Shown here in pieces: positions 36,996 to 45,648 of a stretch of DNA of 64,000 bases (positions are counted from its first letter, which is position 1; the number at the start of each line of letters is the position of its first letter). The DNA is taken from positions 248,001-312,000 of the forward strand of contig NZ_SBFF01000003.1 of assembly GCF_004151485.1 (NCBI RefSeq). Reading direction: 5' to 3'. A program made the translations under genes and the position numbers. Under the pieces are notes generated by a model that had not been told where the DNA came from, did no database searches, and saw only the letters and a program-made list of their open reading frames with translations. The DNA comes from Sphingosinicella sp. CPCC 101087. Its GTDB lineage: Bacteria > Pseudomonadota > Alphaproteobacteria > Sphingomonadales > Sphingomonadaceae.

Positions 36996-37741
36996 GGCTG
37001 TCCTCCTGCGGAATCGCCGTGGCAGCACGCAGGAGAGAATTGGCCGATCCCGCAACCACTGAGATGCCGGGCCCTGGCTGGCCGATCAAGGGCAGGCGCA
37101 CACCGTTTCGCCTGCTCCCGACAGTCGCGCTGCCGGTTCGCTCGCCGCAGCCGGGGGAATGTAAACCAACGAAAGCGGGGCTGGCGTCGCCGCCAGCCCC
37201 GATTTCGTCGGGAAGGCTTCACCCGAGCGGGAAGGGCCTGTCCCTGATAGGGTTCCGGCCGGAGCCTTTCGGCCCCGGCCGGTTCCTCGGGTTCCTAACG
37301 CTACCTTTCGGCGTCGTTCGGTTCCCTGACCGGATGTCTACGAAATCTCGCGACTTCGCTGGATTCCCGGCCTGCGGGTACGTTCCTGCATCGCTGCATC
37401 GACGTTCCCACTGCAGTTCCCTCGCCCGAAGGATCGGGTTCTGCTGGACGTCGGAAGAAAGTGGGTTCGGCTTGCGCCTCGCACTTCTTCTTCATGCCGC
37501 CCTGCCAACGCATGGCGAGCGTTCACTCTTGCGAATGATCGCCGCTTCCGCGGTGACCGCACTCGGCTGTACTTTCCGTTTCCGGAAGGGCCAATCGAAT
37601 GCGAACGCACATCATGACTCCACCTTCCGAGTCGCTCCAAGCGAAATTCGGGGTCCAGGGCCTGTGGATAAGATGAATAACGGGTATAAAAGTCCGGGTC
37701 GGCAATCGGCCGATCCGGCGGCTCACCGTCGCACGCTCATG
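36996..37741. other. 746 bp gene-poor stretch, AT-richer than its surroundings
   Basis: The longest gap of the window. It has a perfect 10-bp hairpin (37170-37207), a segment at about 37.2-37.6 kb with many TTC/GTTCC runs, and near its right end a TGTGGATAA box (37663-37671) beside AATAACGGGTATAAAAG. Open frames across it are short, on both strands, and look random. It may hold a decayed gene or a small RNA; no feature is strong enough to name. Confidence 0.5.
37170..37207. other. Strong stem-loop upstream of the GFA gene
   Basis: GGGGCTGGCG-TCGC-CGCCAGCCCC is a perfect 10-bp stem with a 4-base loop, flanked by CGAAA/TTTCG which can extend the stem. T runs on either side are too short for a standard terminator. 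It lies about 175 bp upstream of the GFA gene start and may be a terminator, leader structure or part of an RNA. Confidence 0.45.
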
Positions 37742-38890
37742 TCAGGCCGGATTGGATGGCTGCAGTGGACCGAATTCCTGATCGAAGGAGATCAGGCTGC
37801 GTATGTCCGGGGAGCCGGCTCCGAGCGCCATCGGACAGACGATCCCGGGAATCACCGCGACGTCGAACAACTCCTTGATCGCACCCGAAAGCCGGATCCA
37901 TTCGACCAGGCCGCCGGTCGTCAGATCGATGATGCACACGCCGCACCACGGCTCTGCGCCGCGTCGGGCGAGTTCGTCCTGCAGCGCCAGTCCCGAAAAG
38001 GCGCCCTCGCGCGGCATCGACACGGTGACGATGGCATGACCTTCATGCAGCGCGAGGCCGCGCAGGAAGCCGGGGCAGAAGGCGACCTCTTCCCTGGCAC
38101 CATTTTGCGGATCGACCCGTACCAGCATGCCTCGGCCGGAATCGAGCAGCCAAACGCCGCCGGGACCGACGCGCGGGCTGTGCGGCATCGACAGCTGGTC
38201 CGTGAGGATCCGGTCGGTGCGCACGTCGATCAGCACGCCACCCTCATGGCGCTGCTCCCGCCAGCCATGGATCACGTCGGAACGGCCGACGGCCGTCACA
38301 TAAGCGGGCGCGCCCTGTTCCATCGCAAGGCCGTTGAGATGGCAGCGGTCCTCTGCCGCGAGCCGCGAGATGAAGGGCGGCGTCCAGAGTGGTTTGAAGC
38401 CGTGGATGATGCTCGGCGTTGCGAGGCAGCTATATTTGGTGTTGACGAAGATGACGCGGCCGCTCCGGTCGGGTGCGATTTCATGAATGTCGATGTCGCC
38501 GGTGGTCTGGGCGTTGCGCGGAACGTAGAGCCGGTCGAAGTCCCTGTTGGCCCGCTCGTGCGGTGCCAGCACGTTTTCCAGCCGCCAGATCTGGAACAAC
38601 GAGCCCAGAAAAAGGCGCTGAGCCGTCGCATGCAGGCCCATTGCGCGCATATAGTTCTGCTGGTGGAAGGAGACGCGGCCGTCCGGCAGCCGCCCGGCCA
38701 GGAAGAGCTGTCCGGTCTGGTAGGAGGTGAAGGCAAGGCTGCAGCGAGACCGCGACAGCCACGCGCCGAAGCCCTGCGACACGCTGATCTTCGTCTGGTC
38801 GGCGGACGGGGCGACAGGCTGCGGCGCGGCCGCCGCTTCCTTCACGGCGATCGGCGGCTCGGCGCCCGGTTCCGCCTGTTTGGTCATCAT
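37742..38890 (-). CDS. TIGR03032/DUF4915-like protein
   Basis: 382 residues. The stretch SLAFTSYQTGQLFLAGRLPD then FHQQNYMRAMGLHA, with repeated WLLDSGRGMLVRVDP and GFLRGLALHEGHAIVTVS blades, looks like a beta-propeller and matches the TIGR03032 family as remembered. No catalytic motif is known for it. The first of two adjacent ATGs (38890, 38887) is used; GGGGGAGG sits almost directly before them, so the second may be the real start. Confidence 0.78.
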   Translation of the reverse strand: MMTKQAEPGAEPPIAVKEAAAAPQPVAPSADQTKISVSQGFGAWLSRSRCSLAFTSYQTGQLFLAGRLPDGRVSFHQQNYMRAMGLHATAQRLFLGSLFQIWRLENVLAPHERANRDFDRLYVPRNAQTTGDIDIHEIAPDRSGRVIFVNTKYSCLATPSIIHGFKPLWTPPFISRLAAEDRCHLNGLAMEQGAPAYVTAVGRSDVIHGWREQRHEGGVLIDVRTDRILTDQLSMPHSPRVGPGGVWLLDSGRGMLVRVDPQNGAREEVAFCPGFLRGLALHEGHAIVTVSMPREGAFSGLALQDELARRGAEPWCGVCIIDLTTGGLVEWIRLSGAIKELFDVAVIPGIVCPMALGAGSPDIRSLISFDQEFGPLQPSNPA

Positions 38891-39014
38891 CCTCCCCCGC
38901 CGGTCTGGCCTCAGGCCCCTTCAAGCGGGGCGACAGCCCGGACTCTCGAGACATACGGCAATTCGGGAATGGCTAGCAGGCTGGCCCGCTGGAGGTGAAG
39001 TGGCCGGCGACCGG

Positions 39015-39491
39015 CTAGGCCTCGCCGCCCGCCGCGCACGCCGCCAGCGCCTGCTCGATCGCAGGCCGGACGTTTTCGAGGTGAAAGGTCATGTCGACGC
39101 GGCGGTCCTCGATGTCGCGGGCGCGGATCACCAGCCGCTCAGCGCTCATCATGTGGCCGAGGAAGGAAGCGACGCGGCGTTGTCCGGACAGCTTGCCTCG
39201 GCGGTCCTCGACGTCCCACATGGACCGCTGCGGCGGGAGCGAGTCGAAACGATAGGTGACCGGCCGCTCCCCGGTCAGCATGTTGCCGCGGGCAAGCCAG
39301 TGCCGCGAATGGAAGCTGATCTGCGGACCTTCATGCCGCTCCGGCGCGCAGCTGACGACGAGCCGGTTGCCGCCCTCGCTCAGTGTGGCGAAGGCCTTCA
39401 CCTCGTCGGTGATCGCATCGCGGACGACTTCCACCCTCATCGGCGGAACCGGCGGCTCGGCGGCTAGAAGCGCGAGTGCGATCAGAAACAT
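39015..39491 (-). CDS. Hypothetical exported protein
   Basis: 158 residues. A very short hydrophobic start (MFLIALALLAAEPPVPP) suggests a signal peptide. The rest is soluble with RVEVVRDAITDEVKAFATLS and ISFHSRHWLARG. No family is recognised. GGGGAGGA lies 7 bases upstream of the ATG at 39491. Confidence 0.7.
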   Translation of the reverse strand: MFLIALALLAAEPPVPPMRVEVVRDAITDEVKAFATLSEGGNRLVVSCAPERHEGPQISFHSRHWLARGNMLTGERPVTYRFDSLPPQRSMWDVEDRRGKLSGQRRVASFLGHMMSAERLVIRARDIEDRRVDMTFHLENVRPAIEQALAACAAGGEA

Positions 39492-39739
39492 GGAGCATTC
39501 CTCCCCTTCCATTGAATAAGTCGGCTGGGGCGTGCTGGCAACGGTCGGCGGAAGCATGATCGTCTTCGTTATGAAGTGCGGGCCAGGCACGGATCTGAAG
39601 CGCTGCAGCCATTTGTCCCAAGCCGATCAGGCTCTTGCGGGACAGCTTTGGCTTGCGTCCGACCTCGGCGCGGCCTACATCCGCGAAGGCACCGGCCGCT
39701 CCGTGAGGGGCGGCCCTTATCGTTTATGGAGATTCGAAG

Positions 39740-40441
39740 GTGGCCCAGCCGCTCATGCCCCATGCGACGGCCAGCTGGCTTGTCGACAATACCTCGCTCA
39801 CCTTCCAACAGATCGCCGAGTTCTGCGGGTTGCACATCCTCGAAGTCCAGGCGATCGCCGACGACATGGCGGCGACGAAGCTCACCGGACGCGATCCGCT
39901 GCGCTCGGGCGAGCTGACGATGGATGAGATCGAGCGCGGGCAGGCAGACCCGAACTACCGGCTGAAGATGCTCCGCGAGCCCGAAAAGGCGGTCCGCACG
40001 AAGGGGCCGCGCTACACGCCGGTTTCGAAGCGCCAGGACAAGCCGGACGGCGTCGCCTGGCTGATCCGCAATCATCCCGAGCTCTCAGACGGTCAGATCG
40101 GCAAGTTGATCGGCACCACCCGCACGACCATCCAGGCGATCCGCGAGCGGACCCACTGGAACATCGCGAACATTCAGCCCAAGGATCCGGTGACGCTCGG
40201 CCTCACCTCGCAACGCGAGCTCGATGCCGCCGTGGCCAAGGCCGCAAAAGCGGCGGGTACCGACATCATCCAGAATGATTCCGGCTTTGTCCGCGATCGT
40301 GAAGCGCTGCTCGAGGAACTGCGGGCCGAGCGCGACGCGGCTGCTCGCGAGGCGGAGGCTGCCCACGCCGCCGAGGATGCCGACGGAGTCGGCGCCGAGG
40401 GCGAAGCCGGTCCGGATCTTGTCGACCCGTTCAGAAGCTGA
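39740..40441 (+). CDS. DUF1013 (TrcR-like) cell-cycle regulator
   Basis: 233 residues. MPHATASWLVDNTSLTFQQI then AEFCGLHILEVQAIAD, and a second HTH-like part LSDGQIGKLIGTTRTTIQAI, followed by a long acidic coiled-coil tail, match DUF1013, whose members (TrcR) are remembered as RNA-polymerase-associated regulators in alphaproteobacteria. The start is the GTG at 39740 (GGAG upstream). The 3' end overlaps the likely start of the MBL gene. Confidence 0.85.
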   Translation: MAQPLMPHATASWLVDNTSLTFQQIAEFCGLHILEVQAIADDMAATKLTGRDPLRSGELTMDEIERGQADPNYRLKMLREPEKAVRTKGPRYTPVSKRQDKPDGVAWLIRNHPELSDGQIGKLIGTTRTTIQAIRERTHWNIANIQPKDPVTLGLTSQRELDAAVAKAAKAAGTDIIQNDSGFVRDREALLEELRAERDAAAREAEAAHAAEDADGVGAEGEAGPDLVDPFRS

Positions 40442-41516
40442 GGACGCGCCGGACTCGCCGGACGAGTCGCTGGCCCTTGCCTACACGCATCGCGGCCTGA
40501 CCTATCCGCTCGGCCGATCCGGTCCGGAGCCGGGACAGCTGCTTCCCCTGGCCGACGGAGTCGGCTGGACCCGCTCGCCGGTTCCCGGTTCCCTCGGCCA
40601 CATCAACCTGTGGATGCTCGACGACGATGGCGGCGAGGTGGCGATCGTCGATAGCGGTCTCGATAGCGCTCCGGCACGCGACGCGTGGGAGGCGCTGCTC
40701 GGCGGCCCGCTGGCCGGGCGCCCGGCAAGCCGGATCCTGGTCACCCATTTCCATCCCGACCATGTCGGTCTGGCCGGCTGGTTGGCCGAACGATTCGGCG
40801 TCCGCTTGTGGATGAGCCGCGGGGAGTGGCTGTTCGCGCGCATGCTCACGGCGGACCGCCGCGACGCCCCTCCGCCCGAAGCGATAGCCTACTGGCGCGC
40901 GGCCGGCTGGGACGAGGTCCGGATCGCCGCGGAGGTTGCGAAGGGCTGGGGCCGCTTCGCCTCGGCGGTGAGCGAGATCCCGGTCAGCTATGTTCGATTG
41001 CAGGACGGCGAGCGCATCCGGATCGGCCGCCGGGAATGGCGGATCGTGATCGGCAGCGGTCATTCGCCCGAACATGCCTGTCTGGTCGACGAAGCCGGCG
41101 GTCTGATGATTGCCGGCGACCAGGTCCTGCCACGGATCACCTCCAACGTCTCGTTGAGTCTCAGCGAGCCTGAAGCCGATCCGCTCGGGGAATGGCTCGA
41201 CTCGATCGCCAGGCTGCGCGAGCTGCCCGGAGATCTGCTCGTGCTGCCATCCCATGGCGAGCCGTTCACCGGCCTCCATGCGCGTCTTGATGCGCTCGAC
41301 GGCGGACATCGCCGTCAGCTGGACGCCCTCCACGCGCATCTGGCCGAGCCGCGCCGGGCGGTCGACTGCTTCGGCGTGCTGTTCGGTCGCCGGATCGACG
41401 ACCGCATGCTCGGCTTGGCCACCGGCGAGGCGATGGCGCATCTTCGCCGGCTGGAGGTCGAGGGCCGTGCCGTGCGCGATGTGCGCGACGGAACCCATTT
41501 CTATTCCCAGGCCTAG
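40377..41516 (+). CDS. MBL-fold metallohydrolase
   Basis: About 379 residues. The metal-binding motif THFHPDHVG is at about 122-130; the other ligands are in GSGHSPEHACLV, AGDQVLP and LPSHGEPF, so the active site is complete. Family members act as thioesterases, lactonases or phosphodiesterases; the C-terminal extension resembles that of hydroxyacylglutathione hydrolase-like proteins. The start is uncertain: ATG 40377 overlaps the DUF1013 gene by 65 bp, TTG 40419 is an alternative. Confidence 0.85.
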   Translation: MPTESAPRAKPVRILSTRSEAEDAPDSPDESLALAYTHRGLTYPLGRSGPEPGQLLPLADGVGWTRSPVPGSLGHINLWMLDDDGGEVAIVDSGLDSAPARDAWEALLGGPLAGRPASRILVTHFHPDHVGLAGWLAERFGVRLWMSRGEWLFARMLTADRRDAPPPEAIAYWRAAGWDEVRIAAEVAKGWGRFASAVSEIPVSYVRLQDGERIRIGRREWRIVIGSGHSPEHACLVDEAGGLMIAGDQVLPRITSNVSLSLSEPEADPLGEWLDSIARLRELPGDLLVLPSHGEPFTGLHARLDALDGGHRRQLDALHAHLAEPRRAVDCFGVLFGRRIDDRMLGLATGEAMAHLRRLEVEGRAVRDVRDGTHFYSQA

Positions 41517-41570
41517 GTTTAGGCCCCAGTCGGCTTGACCCTGGGCCGCGGCGGGACCAATGCAGGCTTC

Positions 41571-41819
41571 ATGGGGGACGAACCGCAGGACGTCGAGAAT
41601 CTCTCCTTCGAAGCGGCGCTGAAGCGCCTGGAGGAGATCGTGCGCAAGCTCGAGAGCGGCGAAGCGTCGCTCGACGAGGCGATCGCCCTCTATGGCGAAG
41701 GGGACCGTCTCAGGCAGCAATGTGAGGCCCGGCTTCAGGCGGCGCAGGCTAGGATCGAGCAGATCCAGTTCGGGCGCGACGGCGCGCCGTCGGGTACCGC
41801 ACCCTTCGGCGGCGATTGA
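41571..41819 (+). CDS. xseB: Exodeoxyribonuclease VII small subunit
   Basis: 82 residues. LSFEAALKRLEEIVRKLESG followed by SLDEAIALYGEGDRLRQQCE is the XseB signature, a helical hairpin that binds XseA to form a single-strand exonuclease. The ATG at 41571 fits the usual length. It precedes ispA by 4 bp, an order found in many proteobacteria. Confidence 0.96.
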   Translation: MGDEPQDVENLSFEAALKRLEEIVRKLESGEASLDEAIALYGEGDRLRQQCEARLQAAQARIEQIQFGRDGAPSGTAPFGGD

Positions 41820-41823
41820 CGAC

Positions 41824-42723
41824 GTGGACCCGGCTTCGGCCACGCTCGGCGGCAGGATTGCCGAAGTCGGCAACGAGATAGATCGCGCATTCGACCGCCT
41901 CCTGCCGGTTCCCGGCGATTCGCGCAGCCGTCTCTACGAGGCAATGCGTTATGCGGCGATCGGCGGCGGCAAGAGGATCAGGCCGCTGCTCGTGCTCGCC
42001 GGCTGTGACCTGTTCGGCGTCGACCGCGAAAGGGCCGTGCGCGCGGCGCTCGCGGTCGAGTGCATCCATGTCTATTCGCTGATTCACGACGACCTGCCGT
42101 GCATGGACGATGACGACCTGCGCCGCGGCAAGGCGACCGTCCACCGCGCCTTCGACGAAGCCACCGCCATATTGGCGGGCGATTCGCTCCATGCGCTCGC
42201 CTTCGAGGTTCTGGCCGACGAAGCCACCCATGAGGATCCCTTCGTCCGAACCGAGCTGACGCTCGAGTTGGCCCGAGCCTCCGGACCCTCCGGAATGGCC
42301 GGCGGACAGATGATGGATCTCACCGCCGGAGGAATGAAGCTCGATCTCGCTGCGGTGACGCGGCTGCAGCAGTTGAAGACCGGGGCTCTGATCGGCTGGT
42401 GCCTCGAGGCCGCCGCGATCATGGGCCGTGCCCCGCCGGATGGCCGGAACCGGCTGCGTGGCTATGCGCGAGATCTCGGCCTCGCTTTCCAGATCGCGGA
42501 TGATCTGATCGACCATGAGGGGTGCGAGGAAAAGGCCGGCAAGAGGGTCGGCAAGGACCAGGGGGCCGGCAAGGAGACGTTCGTCTCCCTGCTTGGCCCG
42601 GAACGCGCCCGCCGCCAGGCCGAGGCGCTGGTTGAACAGGCGATCGACCATCTCGACAGCTTCGGTGAGCAGGCCGGACTGCTTCGGGCAGTCGCCCGCT
42701 TCGCGGTCGAGCGCGATCATTGA
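41824..42723 (+). CDS. ispA: (2E,6E)-farnesyl diphosphate synthase
   Basis: 299 residues. GGGKRIRPLLVLA, the first Asp-rich motif DDLPCMDDDDLRRGK, KTGALIGWC, and the second Asp-rich motif QIADDLIDHEG are those of short-chain trans-prenyl synthases of the IspA type, which make farnesyl diphosphate. The start is the GTG at 41824, 4 bp after xseB. No dxs gene follows, unlike in many genomes; coaD comes next. Confidence 0.95.
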   Translation: MDPASATLGGRIAEVGNEIDRAFDRLLPVPGDSRSRLYEAMRYAAIGGGKRIRPLLVLAGCDLFGVDRERAVRAALAVECIHVYSLIHDDLPCMDDDDLRRGKATVHRAFDEATAILAGDSLHALAFEVLADEATHEDPFVRTELTLELARASGPSGMAGGQMMDLTAGGMKLDLAAVTRLQQLKTGALIGWCLEAAAIMGRAPPDGRNRLRGYARDLGLAFQIADDLIDHEGCEEKAGKRVGKDQGAGKETFVSLLGPERARRQAEALVEQAIDHLDSFGEQAGLLRAVARFAVERDH

Positions 42724-42799
42724 TTATCGAGATAGCCCGTCGCACGCTCGGGCAGGACCGCAGGCGCGGCGCGCCGAGCGGATGGCAGGGGGTATCTAA

Positions 42800-43315
42800 A
42801 TGAGGACTGGCGTCTATCCGGGCACGTTCGATCCGATCACGCTTGGCCATATGGATATCATCCGGCGCGCCGCGCATCTGGTCGACCGTCTCGTGATCGG
42901 CGTGACGACCAATCCCTCCAAGACGCCGATGTTCACGGTCGAAGAGCGCCTCGAGATGGTTCGGCGCGAGACGGCGGAACTGCCCGGAGACATCAGGATC
43001 GTCTCGTTCGATTCTCTGCTGATGGACTTCGCCGAGCGGGAAGGCGCATCGATGATCGTTCGCGGCCTGCGCGCGGTCGCCGACTTCGAATATGAGTATC
43101 AGATGGCCGGCATGAACCAGCAGCTCAATGCCGATATCGAAACCGTGTTCCTGATGGCCGACGTGTCGCTCCAGCCGATCGCGTCGCGGCTCGTCAAGGA
43201 GATCGCCATTTATGGGGGCGACGTCTCCCGCTTCGTCACACCCGCTGTCGCGGTCGAGATCAGGGATCGGGTCGACCGGATCGGCCGCCGCGGTACGGGG
43301 GGCCAGACCGTCTGA
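42800..43315 (+). CDS. coaD: Phosphopantetheine adenylyltransferase
   Basis: 171 residues. VYPGTFDPITLGHMDIIRRA with the TxGH motif, and IVRGLRAVADFEYEYQMAGM, identify PPAT, which makes dephospho-CoA in CoA synthesis. Normal length. A CCTCCT-AA-AGGAGG palindrome lies about 50 bp after its stop, before the cyclophilin gene. Confidence 0.97.
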   Translation: MRTGVYPGTFDPITLGHMDIIRRAAHLVDRLVIGVTTNPSKTPMFTVEERLEMVRRETAELPGDIRIVSFDSLLMDFAEREGASMIVRGLRAVADFEYEYQMAGMNQQLNADIETVFLMADVSLQPIASRLVKEIAIYGGDVSRFVTPAVAVEIRDRVDRIGRRGTGGQTV

Positions 43316-43405
43316 TCCCTGACTGGCGCGCCTTCAGATCGGCGCTTGAGGCGAGGGGCGCCGCCTCCTAAAGGAGGAGCTTCAGCGGAGATCGGGGTAA
43401 AAGTC

Positions 43406-44164
43406 GTGCGTCTGTTAACTTTTCTCGGCGGCTTGTCCGGACTGTTCATGGCCGGCCTGCTCGCCGCCCAGCCCGCTGTGGAGTCACAGGCCCAGCCTGC
43501 CGTGCCGCCGCCCCCTGCGGTGGAGCCGGAAAATGTCTGGAACCTCGACCTCACGACCGGCGGCCGCGTGTCGATCCAGCTCCGCCCCGACGTCGCGCCC
43601 AACCATGTCGAACGGATCAAGACGCTCACTCGGCAGGGATTCTATAACGGCCTCGTCTTTCATCGAGTCGTGGAAGGCTTCATGGCGCAGGGCGGCGACC
43701 CGACCGCGACCGGCACGGGTGGATCCGATCTTCCCGATCTCGCCGCCGAAATTCGCGGCCTGCCGCACGTTCGCGGCGCGGTCGGCATGGCGCGCGCGCA
43801 GGATCTAAACAGCGCCAACAGCCAGTTCTACATCATGTTCGTGCCGCGGTTGACGATGGACAGCGACTATACGGTCGTTGGCCGGGTCATCTCCGGCATG
43901 AACTTCGTCGATTTGATCGAGCGCGGCGAACCGCCGCTCAACCCGACGCGCATCGTCCGCGCGTCGATCGGGTCGGACAATGTGCCTGCGCTCTCGGCCG
44001 AGGAGCTTCGTGCCGCCGCCTCGCAAAATGCGCCCGCGTCGGCCGCTGATCTGGGGCTTCTGCTTCAGCCCGGCACGCCGGCCGGTCCGGAGGTGCCTGC
44101 CGCTGCGCCGCCGCCGCGCGAGCTCGAGCCCGCGCGAAGCCCTCAGGCGCGCCCGCCGCGCTAG
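43406..44164 (+). CDS. Periplasmic cyclophilin-type peptidyl-prolyl isomerase
   Basis: 252 residues: a signal peptide of about 20 ([20 protein letters not shown]), a Pro-rich linker, then a cyclophilin domain with [31 protein letters not shown] and [12 protein letters not shown] Pro/Ala-rich C-terminal tail follows. The start is the GTG at 43406. It should help fold exported proteins. The upstream SD-like AGGAGG is too far away for this start. Confidence 0.9.
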   Translation: MRLLTFLGGLSGLFMAGLLAAQPAVESQAQPAVPPPPAVEPENVWNLDLTTGGRVSIQLRPDVAPNHVERIKTLTRQGFYNGLVFHRVVEGFMAQGGDPTATGTGGSDLPDLAAEIRGLPHVRGAVGMARAQDLNSANSQFYIMFVPRLTMDSDYTVVGRVISGMNFVDLIERGEPPLNPTRIVRASIGSDNVPALSAEELRAAASQNAPASAADLGLLLQPGTPAGPEVPAAAPPPRELEPARSPQARPPR

Positions 44165-44174
44165 GACCGGCGAG

Positions 44175-45212
44175 GTGCGGGTCGACCGCTTCGACTTCGA
44201 GCTTCCCCCCGGCCGGATCGCGCTGAGGCCCGTTTCTCCCCGCGACGCCGCGCGCCTCCTTCTGGTCGACGGGGAAGTGGTCTCCGATCGAACCGTTTCC
44301 GATTTGCCCGGCCTGCTCCGGCCGGGCGACCTCCTGGTGTTCAACGACACCAGCGTCATCCCGGCCCAGCTCGAAGGCCGTCGTGGCGAGGCGAGAATCG
44401 GGGCGACCCTTCACAAACGGGAGGGGCCGCGCGAATGGCGGGCCTTCGTCCGCAATGCGCGCCGGCTGCACGCCGGCGACCGGATCGACTTCGGCGAGGG
44501 CGTTGCCGCCATTGCCGGCGGGCGGGGCGAAGACGGGTCGGTCCTGCTCCGCTTCGAAGGCGAGGATCCCGTCGAGCAATTGCTCGAGCGCGCAGGTCGT
44601 ATGCCTCTGCCGCCCTACATCGCCGGACGGCGCGAAGCCGATGCGCGCGACCGCGAAGACTATCAGACCATGTTCGCGCGCGAACCGGGTGCGGTGGCGG
44701 CCCCGACTGCGGCGCTCCATTTCACGCCCCGGCTGATGGCGGCGCTGGAAGGGGCCGGCATTGGCCAGGAAACCCTTACCCTGCACGTCGGGGCCGGCAC
44801 CTTCCTCCCGGTCAAGGCCGAGGATACGGCTGACCATGTCATGCACAGCGAATGGGGCCGGATTCCCGCTGCCACCGCGGAGCGCCTCAACCGGGTTCGC
44901 GAGGGGGGCGGCCGCCTGATCGCCGTTGGGACCACTTCGCTCCGGTTGATCGAAACGGCGGCGGACGAAGCCGGCATCATCCATCCGTTCGAGGGCGATA
45001 CGGGGATCTTCATCACCCCCGGATATCGCTTCCGCGCCGTGGACGGGCTGGTGACCAACTTCCATTTGCCGCGCTCGACCCTGTTCATGCTGGTGTCGGC
45101 CCTGATGGGTCTGGAGACGATGCGCCGCGCCTACGCTTACGCCATTGCGCAGGGCTACCGCTTCTATTCCTACGGCGATGCCAGCCTGCTGCTGCCGCAA
45201 CGCGCCGGCTGA
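44175..45212 (+). CDS. queA: S-adenosylmethionine:tRNA ribosyltransferase-isomerase QueA
   Basis: 345 residues. [72 protein letters not shown] and [17 protein letters not shown] are all QueA hallmarks. It makes epoxyqueuosine in tRNA. The start is the GTG at 44175. Its partner tgt lies downstream at 46572, separated by two other genes. Confidence 0.96.
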   Translation: MRVDRFDFELPPGRIALRPVSPRDAARLLLVDGEVVSDRTVSDLPGLLRPGDLLVFNDTSVIPAQLEGRRGEARIGATLHKREGPREWRAFVRNARRLHAGDRIDFGEGVAAIAGGRGEDGSVLLRFEGEDPVEQLLERAGRMPLPPYIAGRREADARDREDYQTMFAREPGAVAAPTAALHFTPRLMAALEGAGIGQETLTLHVGAGTFLPVKAEDTADHVMHSEWGRIPAATAERLNRVREGGGRLIAVGTTSLRLIETAADEAGIIHPFEGDTGIFITPGYRFRAVDGLVTNFHLPRSTLFMLVSALMGLETMRRAYAYAIAQGYRFYSYGDASLLLPQRAG

Positions 45213-45216
45213 GGCT

Positions 45217-45498
45217 TCAGCCTACCTCGACGCCCTTCCAGAAGGCGATTCGATCGCGGATCTCGGCGGCCTCGGGCTTGGGGGCCGGATAATACCAGGC
45301 CGCGTCCCGATTCTCCGCATCGTCGACCACGACGTGGAAATAATGGGCGATCCCTTTCCAGGGGCAGACGGTGGTGGTGTCGCTCGGCTTGAGCCGGGCC
45401 GTGTCCACCGAGTCCGCGGGGAAATAATGATTGCCTTCGACGACGACCGTATCGTTGCTTTCGGCGAGCACGGCGCCGTTCCAGCGAGCGCGTATCAT
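45217..45498 (-). CDS. DUF427 domain protein
   Basis: 93 residues. RWNGAVLAESNDTVVVEGNH then YFPADSVDTARLKPSDTTTV and CPWKGIAHYFHVVVD give the DUF427 signature (CPWKGxAxY). GGGAGG lies 6 bases upstream of the ATG. It ends 4 bp from queA and is divergent from the MarR-GNAT gene; the operator between them (45614-45626) may control it too. Function unknown. Confidence 0.92.
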   Translation of the reverse strand: MIRARWNGAVLAESNDTVVVEGNHYFPADSVDTARLKPSDTTTVCPWKGIAHYFHVVVDDAENRDAAWYYPAPKPEAAEIRDRIAFWKGVEVG

Positions 45499-45613
45499 AA
45501 GGCACCTCCCGATAGACGGTGATAGAGCATTTCCGAGCCAGGGGGGCCATGCCCGGCGATCCGGAAACCAAGAGCTTTTACGAGATGTAGCGCCACCGTG
45601 CACGGGGAGATAG

Positions 45614-45626
45614 TTGACTAAGTCAA
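45614..45626. promoter_or_regulatory. Palindromic operator, MarR type
   Basis: TTGACT-A-AGTCAA is a perfect 13-base inverted repeat, 22 bp before the MarR-GNAT start and in the divergent region to the DUF427 gene. This fits self-regulation by the MarR domain. Confidence 0.6.
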
Positions 45627-45648
45627 GTGTTAACGGTATTTCTCGATC

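Noticed and set aside
37663-37671. Replication origin from a DnaA-box-like TGTGGATAA
   Set aside because: Only one box was noticed and no origin-linked genes (hemE, dnaA, parA) are nearby.
37019-38998. A 659-codon plus-strand frame over the gap and the TIGR03032-like gene
   Set aside because: Most of it is antisense to a gene with clear family motifs; the rest reads low-information residues.
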